A DNA stretch of 5,494 nucleotides from an uncultured Collinsella sp. (GTDB taxonomy: Bacteria; Actinomycetota; Coriobacteriia; Coriobacteriales; Coriobacteriaceae), in NCBI GenBank assembly GCA_902475475.1, contig CABRZY010000124.1, positions 1-5,494 of the forward strand, in the 5' to 3' direction. Positions within the stretch are counted from its first letter, which is position 1. Every line of letters starts with the position of its first letter. The position numbers were made by a program, and so were the translations under genes. The notes beneath the pieces are model-generated. The model saw nothing but the letters and a program-made list of their open reading frames with translations, had not been told where the DNA came from and did no database searches. Shown here piece after piece: positions 1 through 5,494 of the stretch.

Positions 1-5
1 AAAAT

Positions 6-40
6 CCCCCGCTGTTTGGCAAATGCATAAACAGCAGGGG
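6..40 (-). terminator. Intrinsic terminator of the kinase/small-peptide unit
   Basis: Two 12-nt arms (6-17 and 29-40) are complementary except for one C/A mismatch at 10/36, around an 11-nt loop. Read on the minus strand, the stem ends in GGGGG and is followed by ATTTT up to the window edge, so the T-tract is probably only partly visible. It starts 36 nt past the stop codon of the small membrane peptide gene. On the plus strand no T-run follows, so it is oriented to end minus-strand transcription. Confidence 0.8.
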
Positions 41-76
41 AGACGATAATTGGATGAATATCATACCAATGTGGAA

Positions 77-169
77 TTACTTCTTCCGGCGGTGGATCAC
101 GTTGATCGCATAGCCGACGAGCATGGCCAAAACGATGATGATAAAGCCGAGCAGGGGATTGTCGTTCAT
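77..169 (-). CDS. Small single-pass membrane peptide (30 aa), function unknown
   Basis: This is a 30-codon reading frame from ATG (169-167) to TAA (79-77). The peptide starts MNDNP, has an uninterrupted hydrophobic stretch over residues 6-25 (LLGFIIIVL...YAINVI), and ends in a basic tail HRRKK. That arrangement fits one transmembrane helix with a positively charged, probably cytoplasmic, C-terminus. A textbook AGGAGG lies 5 nt before the ATG and overlaps the TAG stop of the upstream kinase gene, so translation is probably coupled to the kinase. A terminator follows 36 nt downstream, making this the last gene of the unit. I do not recognise a family, and nothing in the peptide indicates a catalytic role. 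It could be a small membrane partner of the lipid kinase, but that rests on position alone. The RBS, hydrophobic core and terminator placement make it a believable gene despite its size. Confidence 0.68.
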   Translation of the reverse strand: MNDNPLLGFIIIVLAMLVGYAINVIHRRKK

Positions 170-174
170 AGGGT

Positions 175-180
175 CCTCCT
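175..180 (-). promoter_or_regulatory. Shine-Dalgarno overlapping the kinase stop codon
   Basis: On the minus strand the bases read TAGGAGG: the TAG stop of the kinase gene (181-179) shares its last two bases with an AGGAGG ribosome binding site. The ATG of the small membrane peptide follows after a 5-nt spacer. This site decides the start of the peptide gene and suggests termination-reinitiation coupling. Confidence 0.7.
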
Positions 181-1096
181 ATTTTCCGAGCGGGGAGAAT
201 TCGTCGACGATGAGGTCGAGGCATTGTGGAAGTGCGCGGGCACCAAAGACGCCCGAGTTGCTGGAGATGATCTCGCCATCGAACTGCATGCCCAGCGACG
301 GGGTGCAGGTGATCTTGGCTTCCTTGGTCTGGATGATCTTGAACTGCGGGCGCCCGAGTACCTTACCGGCGGGGTCAAGCGCAGCGGTGATCACAGTAGG
401 CAGCAGCTGCACGGTGCGCACGGGTTCGATGACCGCAATGTCGACCATGCCATCGTTCATGCGGCAGTCGGGGAACAGGTTGATGTCGTTTTGGATGACC
501 GAGGTGTTGCCGGCCATGCAGCAGATGCCGTCGAGCTCCTCGACAATGCCGTCATGCTCAATGGTAAAGTGCGCTACCGTAGGGTTGGGTGTGGCGAGTG
601 CAGAGAGGAGGTAGGCGATCTCGCCGATGTCGTTTTTGGTGGGGGCGGCCTTCATCATGATCTCGGCGTCGAAGCCCGAGCCGGCGATGATGATAAAGCC
701 GTGGCGCTTCTCGTTGCCGTTCTCGTCGAGCCAAAAGAGCTCGCCCATGTCGACTTTGACCGTGCGACCGGCACGGCAGGCCTTGGCGAGCGCCGCTGCC
801 TCGGGGGCATTGCCGATGTTGTTGAAGAACAGGCAGGCCGTACCGGAGGGGAAGACGAGCGTGGGGACACCGCATCCGCGCATCTGGTCGAGCACGTTGG
901 AGACAGTGCCGTCGCCGCCCGAAACGACCACGCGGTCAAACTCGCGCACGTCTGCCACGGCGTCCTCGGGCTCCATGCCATCGCCGATAAAACGCATCAC
1001 GACCTCGTCGCCGCCCTGCGCGAGGGCGTGCGTGAATGCGTAGATTTCATCTGAGCTGGGGCCCGATGTCGGGTTGTGGATGATAAGGCAGCGCAT
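179..1096 (-). CDS. Diacylglycerol kinase family lipid kinase (DAGK catalytic domain)
   Basis: The 305-residue product is a soluble DgkB/YegS-type kinase, a family that transfers phosphate from ATP to diacylglycerol or related lipids at the membrane face. Visible motifs in order are HNPTSG (7-12), SGGDGT (59-64, the nucleotide-binding glycine loop), PSGT (83-86), GSGFDAE (139-145), NDGMVDI (214-220) and MQFDGE (270-275). These cover both halves of the fold, and the length of about 300 is normal for the family. One oddity is the segment after PSGT, which reads ACLFF: family members usually have Asn at the second of these positions (GTxND or GTxNL), and here Cys88 occupies it. The ATG start puts the NPxSG motif near the N-terminus as expected, though the ribosome binding site is weak. 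The gene is divergent from rnd and is followed directly by a small membrane peptide gene. The family is confident; the substrate (diacylglycerol, undecaprenol-like or sphingoid lipid) cannot be read from the sequence. Confidence 0.88.
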   Translation of the reverse strand: MRCLIIHNPTSGPSSDEIYAFTHALAQGGDEVVMRFIGDGMEPEDAVADVREFDRVVVSGGDGTVSNVLDQMRGCGVPTLVFPSGTACLFFNNIGNAPEAAALAKACRAGRTVKVDMGELFWLDENGNEKRHGFIIIAGSGFDAEIMMKAAPTKNDIGEIAYLLSALATPNPTVAHFTIEHDGIVEELDGICCMAGNTSVIQNDINLFPDCRMNDGMVDIAVIEPVRTVQLLPTVITAALDPAGKVLGRPQFKIIQTKEAKITCTPSLGMQFDGEIISSNSGVFGARALPQCLDLIVDEFSPLGK

Positions 1097-1124
1097 ACTT
1101 ACGTTCCCGTTCTGTGACTAACCG

Positions 1125-1132
1125 AGTATAGT
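1125..1132. promoter_or_regulatory. Possible overlapping divergent -10 elements
   Basis: The octamer AGTATAGT carries a -10-like TATAGT on the plus strand (1127-1132) and TATACT on the minus strand (1130-1125). Each matches five of six consensus positions. They lie between the divergent kinase and rnd genes, about 30 nt from the kinase ATG and about 60 nt from the preferred rnd ATG. No convincing -35 is visible on either side, so the promoter call is tentative. Confidence 0.35.
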
Positions 1133-1194
1133 TGTAAGGCAATGCCGATATCCTACCCGTGTTTTTCGGGCCTAACCTTATTCGATGGGTTGAT

Positions 1195-2316
1195 ATGTAC
1201 ATTTCCACACATCAGGCTCTACTCGACTTTTGCCAGCGCGCCCGTGAGTTCGACGCGATTGCCGTCGATACCGAGTTTTTGCGCGAGCGCACGTTTCATC
1301 CGCGTCTGTGCTTGGTTCAGATTGCCACTCCTGCCGAGAGCGTCGCGGTCGATCCCCTGGTAATCGACGACCTATCGCCGCTGGCCGAACTTATGGCCGA
1401 CGAGAGCGTGACCAAGGTCTTCCACGCGTGCTCGCAGGATATGGAGGTCATGCTCCATACTGTGGGCGTGCTGCCACGACCGATTTTCGATACGCAGGTC
1501 GCCGCCGCCTTTTTGGGCGAGCGCCAGCAGATTTCGTATGGCGCGCTTGTTCAGACGTTCTGCGGCGTATCGCTGCCCAAGACCGAGTCGCTGACCGACT
1601 GGTCGCGCCGCCCGCTGACCGATAAACAGATCGAGTATGCGATCGATGACGTCAAGTACCTGATCGTCGCCTATACCGAGATGATGAGCCGCCTGCGCGA
1701 GCTGGGCCGTGTGGATTGGGTGCTCGACGAGTTGCGTCCTCTGGCCGACGAGTCGCACTACCGTGCCGATCGCCATGAGGCATTTCGCAAGGTCAAGCGC
1801 ATCAACTCGTGTAGCCGTCACCAGTTGGGCATCGCGCGCGAGCTCGCCGCTTGGCGCGAGGACCGCGCCGAGCGCCGTAACATCCCGCGCAAGTGGGTCA
1901 TGTCCGACGACACGCTGCTTGGCAATCCCGTACGCGTTGAGGAGTTCCGTAGCATTCGCGGTACCGATCAGTTGGGGGAGCGCGACGTGGACGGTGCGCT
2001 CATGGCCATCAAGCGCGGCGCGAGCTGCCCGCACGATCGCCTGCCGCTCTTGGTGCGCGGGCATCGCCAGATCTCTCCGGAGTTGGAGAGCGTGACGGAC
2101 CTGATGTATGCGCTCATTCGCCTGGTTGCCGAGCGCTCGGGCGTGGCGACCTCGGTCATTGCCTCGCGCGATGACCTGGCTGACTATATTGAGCATCCCG
2201 AGCAGAGCCCCTTGCGCGAAGGCTGGCGCTTTGAGCTTGTGGGCTCGCGCCTGGACGATCTGCTTTCCGGCAATATGGGGTTGACGGTGAAGGACGGAAA
2301 AATCGAATTGCTGTAA
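1195..2316 (+). CDS. rnd: Ribonuclease D (3'-5' exoribonuclease, DEDDy family)
   Basis: RNase D removes 3' trailing nucleotides from tRNA precursors and other small stable RNAs in the cytoplasm. From the ATG at 1195 the protein is 373 residues, close to the usual size of about 375. The DEDDy exonuclease residues are all present: D25 and E27 in AVDTEF, D82 in HACSQDMEVM, and Y148 with D152 in EYAIDDVKY. An HRDC-type RNA-binding region follows at about residues 209-248 (HQLGIARELAAWRE ... WVMSDDTLL), with a second helical HRDC-like region to the C-terminus. The same frame stays open upstream to a GTG at 1159, which would add 12 residues (MFFGPNLIRWVD) with no family counterpart. Neither start has a good Shine-Dalgarno, and I chose the ATG because MYISTHQALLDFCQRA matches where the family begins. 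It is divergent from the lipid kinase, and 64 nt separate its stop from the next gene. Confidence 0.92.
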   Translation: MYISTHQALLDFCQRAREFDAIAVDTEFLRERTFHPRLCLVQIATPAESVAVDPLVIDDLSPLAELMADESVTKVFHACSQDMEVMLHTVGVLPRPIFDTQVAAAFLGERQQISYGALVQTFCGVSLPKTESLTDWSRRPLTDKQIEYAIDDVKYLIVAYTEMMSRLRELGRVDWVLDELRPLADESHYRADRHEAFRKVKRINSCSRHQLGIARELAAWREDRAERRNIPRKWVMSDDTLLGNPVRVEEFRSIRGTDQLGERDVDGALMAIKRGASCPHDRLPLLVRGHRQISPELESVTDLMYALIRLVAERSGVATSVIASRDDLADYIEHPEQSPLREGWRFELVGSRLDDLLSGNMGLTVKDGKIELL

Positions 2317-2380
2317 GGAAGCCTAGCCGTTTGAGTGGGTAAAATGCCTCCAACGTGTAACTCGATTCGGAGGAATTCGC

Positions 2381-3085
2381 ATGCCTTATTACTATGGATA
2401 CGGCTTTGGCATCGACCCGCTGTACCTGCTGGTTGTTCTTGTCTGCACGGTGCTTGGCCTTGCCGCACAGAACTATATCAACTCGACGTACAAAACCTGG
2501 TCCAAGGTTCGCTCGGACGGCGATACGGGTGCCACAGTCGCTCGCCGCATGCTCGATGCCAACGGTTGTAGCGCCGTGGGTATCAAGGGTGTCGCTGGCG
2601 AGCTCACCGACCATTACAACCCGCAGGACAACAACCTGTATCTGTCGGATGCCAACCGTTCGGGCGGATCGGTCGCAAGCGTTGCCGTCGCCTGTCACGA
2701 GGCAGGCCACGCCGCTCAGCGTCAAAGCGGCTATGCCATGATGAAGGTGCGCACCGCCCTGGTCCCGGTTGTCAACTTTACCCAGAACACTTGGACCATC
2801 GTGTTGCTCTTGGGCCTGTTTATGAACATTGCCGGGCTCACATCCCTCGCGTTGATCTTCTTCTCGTTTAGTGTGCTGTTCCAACTCGTTACGCTGCCTG
2901 TCGAGATTGACGCCAGCCGACGCGCCGTGGCGTACATCGAGCAGTCGGGTATGAGTTCCAAGCAGGTCAACGGTGCCAAGAAGGTGCTGACGGCCGCCGC
3001 GCTTACCTATGTTGCCGCTGCGCTCACCTCGATTATTCAGCTGCTCTATCTTATGGCTCGCTACAACAGAAACTCCAACCGATAA
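2381..3085 (+). CDS. YugP-type membrane zinc metallopeptidase
   Basis: The 234-residue protein belongs to the neutral zinc metallopeptidase family related to Bacillus YugP (Zn_peptidase_2). The zinc-binding motif HEAGH is at residues 106-110, preceded by SVASVAVAC. The probable third ligand is E175 in PVEIDASRRA, a hallmark of this family. Hydrophobic segments at about 12-30, 124-147, 148-172 and 203-226 indicate an integral membrane protein, with the active site next to the membrane. The N-terminus MPYYYGYGFGIDPLYLL and the length are typical. A good GGAGG (2369-2373) lies 7 nt before the ATG, which fixes the start. The gene follows rnd after 64 nt and is followed by a strong hairpin. Its physiological substrate is unknown; this family is often annotated only as a membrane protease of unassigned role. 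Family assignment is confident. Confidence 0.9.
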   Translation: MPYYYGYGFGIDPLYLLVVLVCTVLGLAAQNYINSTYKTWSKVRSDGDTGATVARRMLDANGCSAVGIKGVAGELTDHYNPQDNNLYLSDANRSGGSVASVAVACHEAGHAAQRQSGYAMMKVRTALVPVVNFTQNTWTIVLLLGLFMNIAGLTSLALIFFSFSVLFQLVTLPVEIDASRRAVAYIEQSGMSSKQVNGAKKVLTAAALTYVAAALTSIIQLLYLMARYNRNSNR

Positions 3086-3100
3086 CAAATGGGACAAGCA

Positions 3101-3132
3101 GGCGCCGCGGGGATTCGTGTCCTCGCGGCGCT
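3101..3132 (+). terminator. Strong GC hairpin after the metallopeptidase, probable terminator
   Basis: Arms 3102-3113 (GCGCCGCGGGGA) and 3120-3131 (TCCTCGCGGCGC) pair over 12 bp with one G-U wobble and a 6-nt TTCGTG loop; G3101-T3132 adds another wobble. The stem begins 16 nt past the peptidase stop. The downstream bases TGTACTATGTGTT are only moderately T-rich, so it lacks a classic T-tract. It may be an atypical terminator or an mRNA-stabilising 3' end. The remaining gap to xseA is comparatively AT-rich (3134-3156) and may hold its promoter, but I see no clear -35/-10 pair. Confidence 0.5.
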
Positions 3133-3190
3133 GTACTATGTGTTGGACTTAAATTTGCACGGGGCCGGAGCCTCTGTGCGCGATAACGAA

Positions 3191-3196
3191 AGGAGG
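3191..3196 (+). promoter_or_regulatory. Ribosome binding site setting the xseA GTG start
   Basis: AAAGGAGG ends at 3196, 4 nt before a GTG at 3201. This is the only strong Shine-Dalgarno in the gap after the metallopeptidase, and it supports GTG rather than a later ATG as the xseA start. Confidence 0.7.
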
Positions 3197-3200
3197 CTGC

Positions 3201-4292
3201 GTGGCAGGCTGGAACCTAACCGGCAATGTCGTTTCCGCCGAGTTCGACGGTTCGGACGAGCAGGAGCGCAAGGAGCTCAGCGTGAGCCAGGCGGTAGAGA
3301 TCGCTGCTGGTGCGCTCGATGCCATTCCGCAGCTGAGTGTCCTGGGCGAGGTCACGGGTTTCCGTGGTCCCAACGCCCGAAGCGGCCACTGCTACTTCCA
3401 GATTAAAGACGACTCGGCCGCTGTCGACTGCATCATCTGGAAGGGCGCCTATCTCAAGCGTACCTTCGATCTGCGCGACGGCATGCAGGTGAGCTTTAAG
3501 GGCAGCTTCAACCTCTATAAGCCCACGGGTCGTATGAGCTTTATCGCTCGCTCGTTTTCGCTGGCGGGGGAGGGTCTGCTGCGTCAACAAGTGGCGCAAC
3601 TGGCCGAAAAGCTACGCCGCGAGGGCCTGATGGACGAGGCGCGTAAGCGCCGCATCCCGGTGTTTTGCTCGCGCGTGGCGGTCGTCACCTCGCTTTCGGG
3701 TGCTGTAATCGACGACGTCAAGCGCACATTGCGTCGTCGCAACCCGCTCGTCGAGCTCGTCTGCGTGGGTGCCAAGGTACAAGGCGAGGGTGCGCCGGCA
3801 GAGCTTATTGAAGGCTTGCGCCGCGCCGCTGCCATTACGCCGGCGCCCGACTGTATTTTGCTGGTGCGCGGCGGCGGCTCCTTTGAGGACCTCATGACCT
3901 TCAACGACGAGGAGCTTGCCCGTGCAGTGGCTGCCTGTCCCGTGCCCGTGGTGACCGGTATCGGCCATGAGCCCGATACCTCGATTTGCGACATGGTGAG
4001 CGACCGCCGCGCTTCCACGCCCACGGCAGCGGCAGAATCGGTGGCGCCGGCTATGACGGAGTTGGCCGATGTGCTCGAGGCGCGCCATCAGCGTCTGGGC
4101 GCTGCGATGGCATCGATGATTGGGTCGAATCAGGTTGATTTGGAGATGCTCGATCAGCGCGGTCGCCGTGCCTGGGACACCTATACGGCTCGCTTGGGCG
4201 ATGCGCTCGATGCGGCACAGGCGATGCGTGCCGCCCGTGCCTCAACGACCCCACATTTATGGTCGGGCGTCGCGAGTCTGAGCTTGCGCTGA
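3201..4292 (+). pseudogene. xseA: Exodeoxyribonuclease VII large subunit, N-terminal part (frameshifted xseA)
   Basis: With XseB, XseA forms exonuclease VII, which degrades single-stranded DNA to short oligonucleotides from both ends and acts in repair. The OB-fold DNA-binding domain spans about residues 45-120 (VLGEVTGF, then GHCYFQIKD and CIIWKG). The catalytic domain follows: VAVVTSLSGAVIDDV (159-173), KVQGEGAPA (192-200), LVRGGGSFEDL (221-231), TGIGHEPDTSICD (252-264) and ASTPTAAAES (271-280). It then enters the long helical region. Coding similarity ends at about residue 347 (codon 4239-4241). After that the frame gives an unrelated tail STTPHLWSG... and stops at TGA 4290-4292. The rest of the protein continues in another frame from about 4241. 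Adding one C in the CC at 4240-4241 would join the parts into a protein of about 486 residues, close to the family size. The break may be a sequencing or assembly error or a genuine mutation. Start GTG is supported by AGGAGG at 3191-3196. Confidence 0.85.
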
Positions 4293-4660
4293 CTGCCGAT
4301 CGCCTGTCGGGCGCCATAGTACGCTCGGTCGGGACATTCCGCTCCAACTTTGAGCGCCTGCCCGAGCGCCTAGTTGCAAGCACCTCGGGGCTCGATGGCA
4401 AGCGCCATGCGCTCACGCTTGCGAGCTCCCGTCTGGAGCATCAGGGGCGCACGATGCTCAACAAGCCCGCGTCCGACCTGGGCCGTGCGGCAGCCTCGCT
4501 CGATGCTCTGTCGCCGCTCAAAGTGCTTGCCCGCGGCTATTCCATCGCGTACAGCGATGATGGCGTGGCCACGAGCGCCAAGACCTTTAAGCCCGGCGAC
4601 GCCATCCGCGTGCGCATGGCAGACGGCAATGTGGCGGCAACGGTCGATACGGTCGAGTAG
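4241..4660 (+). pseudogene. xseA: Exodeoxyribonuclease VII large subunit, C-terminal part (frameshifted xseA)
   Basis: This is the continuation of xseA in a different frame. From 4241 it reads LNDPTFMVGRRESELAL, then a long amphipathic helical region, and ends in the XseA C-terminal signature LSPLKVLARGYS (codons 4508-4543), followed by a small beta-rich tail with GDAIRVRMADG. The first in-frame start codon is ATG 4259, but no ribosome binding site precedes it, so independent translation is unlikely. In the intact family the helical region carries the binding sites for XseB subunits, so a protein made only from the upstream part would lack the C-terminal portion. The frame has been open since 4139, giving about 150 nt of overlap, but residue similarity puts the switch close to 4241. 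Its TAG stop is 42 nt before xseB. Confidence 0.82.
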
Positions 4661-4702
4661 GCCGCGTTTCATAGCGATAAACCTTTAGGAAAGGAAACAG
4701 AT

Positions 4703-4969
4703 ATGGCAGAGAAGACCCCGGTCGAGCAGCTTACGTACAAGCAGGCCTCGCAGGAGTTGGAGCTCATCATCCGTAGCTTGGAGTCGGGCGATATGGAGCT
4801 CGAGGAGTCGCTCGAGAGCTATACCCGCGGCGTCGAGCTCCTCAAGAGCCTGCGCACCCGCCTGTCCGATGCCGAGCAGAAGGTCTCGGTGCTCCTTAAG
4901 GACGTCGACGGCAACGACGTGCTCGTCGACGGCGAGGCCGCCAACACCGACGACAACCTCTCGTTCTAA
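4703..4969 (+). CDS. xseB: Exodeoxyribonuclease VII small subunit
   Basis: The 88-residue protein is the small helical subunit of exonuclease VII, several copies of which bind the XseA helical arm. The family signature is clear: LTYKQASQELELIIRSLESG (residues 10-29), then MELEESLESYTRGVELL and a second helix LRTRLSDAEQKVSVL. The two helices form a hairpin coiled coil. The tail VDGNDVLVDGEAANTDDNLSF is acidic and probably flexible. AAGGA (4691-4695) precedes the ATG by 7 nt and supports the start. It lies 42 nt after the xseA stop, the usual xseA-xseB order, and is probably co-transcribed with it. xseB itself looks intact although xseA is broken. Confidence 0.93.
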   Translation: MAEKTPVEQLTYKQASQELELIIRSLESGDMELEESLESYTRGVELLKSLRTRLSDAEQKVSVLLKDVDGNDVLVDGEAANTDDNLSF

Positions 4970-4983
4970 CCATCCCGACCAAA

Positions 4984-4989
4984 TATAAT
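4984..4989 (+). promoter_or_regulatory. Consensus -10 (TATAAT) upstream of the HIT gene
   Basis: A perfect TATAAT sits in an AT-rich patch just after the xseB stop, 29 nt before the HIT-protein ATG. Transcription would start near 4996 with a short leader containing the AAAGGA ribosome binding site. The bases at the -35 distance (around 4961-4966, TCGTTC) match poorly, so the HIT gene may have its own weak promoter in addition to read-through from xseB. Confidence 0.45.
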
Positions 4990-5018
4990 TACCTTGGTCT
5001 GTGAGAAAGGAACCAACC

Positions 5019-5354
5019 ATGTGCGATTGCATCTTCTGCAAAATTGCCAACCACGAGATCCCCTCGACCGTTGTCTATGAGGACGACCAGGTCATCGCCT
5101 TCGACGACCTCAATCCCCAGGCGCCGGTCCATACGCTCGTGATTCCCAAGAAGCACTACAGTGACATCGCCGACAACGTACCGGCCGAGACCATGGGCGC
5201 CATGGCTCACGCCATCCAGGAGGTCGCTAAGGCCAAGGGCTTGGAGGACGGTTTCCGCGTCATCTCCAATAAGGGCGTCAACGCCGGCCAGACCGTCATG
5301 CACTTCCACATGCACGTTCTCGGCGGCAAGAACCTGGGCGAGAACCTCATCTGA
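5019..5354 (+). CDS. HIT family nucleotide hydrolase (HINT-like)
   Basis: The 111-residue protein is a histidine triad (HIT) hydrolase of the HINT branch. Such enzymes cleave purine nucleoside phosphoramidates and aminoacyl-adenylates by way of a nucleotidylated histidine. The motif GQTVMHFHMHVLGG holds the triad H95, H97 and H99, with H97 as the expected nucleophile. The N-terminal MCDCIFCKI carries the CxxC pair seen in zinc-binding HINT proteins, and LNPQAPVHTLVIPKKH is the conserved substrate-pocket region. Length is normal. The frame is open upstream to a GTG at 5001, but AAAGGA (5006-5011) lies 7 nt before ATG 5019 and homology starts there, so the ATG is the start. A TATAAT lies upstream at 4984. 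It follows xseB by 49 nt and precedes a LysR-type gene by 41 nt. The native substrate is not evident. Confidence 0.93.
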   Translation: MCDCIFCKIANHEIPSTVVYEDDQVIAFDDLNPQAPVHTLVIPKKHYSDIADNVPAETMGAMAHAIQEVAKAKGLEDGFRVISNKGVNAGQTVMHFHMHVLGGKNLGENLI

Positions 5355-5395
5355 GGGCGCACAGCCCGTCGCCTTGGCTGCCTTTGGAGTAACCT

Positions 5396-5494
5396 ATGCA
5401 GCTTTCTCAACTCGAATACCTTCAAGCGGTAGCGAACTACGGCGGCGTGCGCAAAGCGGCTCCCCATGAAGGCAGGGGGCGTAAAGACGAAAGT
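5396..5494 (+). CDS. LysR-type transcriptional regulator, N-terminal fragment with divergent end
   Basis: ATG 5396 follows GGAG (5386-5389) by 6 nt and opens a frame that runs to the window end (33 codons). The first 22 or so residues, MQLSQLEYLQAVANY then GGVRKAA, match the start of the winged helix-turn-helix of LysR-type regulators. The family would continue with the recognition helix (roughly xxLxVSQPxxS). Instead the frame reads PHEGRGRKDES, and neither of the other two forward frames restores the motif. The last codons (GAA, AGG, GGG, AAA, AGT) are also unlike the local preference for GAG and CGC. The gene is therefore partial and possibly chimeric from about 5462. The call rests on only 22 residues, so the family is likely and the specificity unknown. 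Confidence 0.6.
   Translation, partial: MQLSQLEYLQAVANYGGVRKAAPHEGRGRKDES

Noticed and set aside
50..1054. Long plus-strand frame (334 codons) opposite the lipid kinase
   Set aside because: It is antisense to a motif-complete kinase, and its composition (rich in D, V, G, H with no recognisable motif) is typical of the mirror frame of a GC-rich gene. It has no supporting ribosome binding site.
1372..2196. Minus-strand frame of 274 codons opposite rnd
   Set aside because: It lies wholly antisense to a gene with all DEDDy residues and has no family motifs or independent signals.
2340..2345. TAAAAT as a -10 promoter element before the metallopeptidase gene
   Set aside because: It matches five of six bases, but no -35-like sequence lies at a suitable distance and there is no extended -10, so it is not annotated.
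2156..3097. Minus-strand frame of 313 codons opposite the metallopeptidase and the rnd end
   Set aside because: It overlaps two well-supported genes on the other strand, has low-complexity basic and acidic stretches, and shows no recognisable domain.
4139..4292. Programmed -1 ribosomal frameshift in xseA
   Set aside because: The frames overlap here, but I see no slippery heptamer in the correct register near the inferred switch point at 4241. XseA is not a family known for frameshifting.
5355..5379. Terminator after the HIT gene (GGGC...GCCC and CAGCC...GGCTG)
   Set aside because: The stems are only 4-5 bp, mutually exclusive, and lack a T-tract, so read-through into the LysR gene is as likely.
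1..5494. Defence island, mobile element, CRISPR array or tRNA/rRNA
   Set aside because: I found no direct repeat array, transposase, terminal inverted repeats, tRNA cloverleaf or rRNA-like sequence on either strand. The genes are housekeeping families.

Overview
The window looks like ordinary chromosomal DNA from a GC-rich actinobacterium of the Coriobacteriia, most likely Collinsella or a close relative. This is inferred from the protein flavour (Coriobacteriia-like HIT, RNase D and YugP-type peptidase sequences), the strong GC preference at third codon positions, and AGGAGG/AAAGGA ribosome binding sites. No search was run, so the genus is a best guess.

Layout. On the minus strand, reading leftwards from about 1096, a diacylglycerol/lipid kinase family gene is followed by a 30-residue single-pass membrane peptide gene. 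The peptide's Shine-Dalgarno overlaps the kinase stop codon. An intrinsic terminator at the left edge closes this two-gene unit. A 98-nt divergent gap (1097-1194) separates it from a plus-strand series: ribonuclease D (rnd), a YugP-type membrane zinc metallopeptidase, the two exonuclease VII subunits (xseA, xseB), a HIT-family nucleotide hydrolase, and the first codons of a LysR-type regulator cut off by the window end. A strong GC hairpin lies between the peptidase and xseA and probably separates transcription units. A perfect TATAAT lies just upstream of the HIT gene.

How the genes relate. XseA and XseB form one enzyme, exonuclease VII, which degrades single-stranded DNA. RNase D trims RNA 3' ends. 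The HIT protein hydrolyses nucleotide conjugates. Apart from xseA-xseB, the neighbourhood is a loose housekeeping cluster rather than one pathway.

Anomalies. As given, xseA is split by a one-base frameshift near 4241: the N-terminal and C-terminal parts are both well conserved but lie in different frames. The LysR gene matches its family for about 22 codons and then loses all resemblance from about 5462 to the end, which suggests an assembly junction or a real rearrangement. The kinase has Cys where its family normally has Asn in the nucleotide-binding loop. I see no defence system, mobile element, CRISPR array, tRNA or rRNA, and no convincing new multi-gene system. The least described item is the small membrane peptide linked to the lipid kinase.
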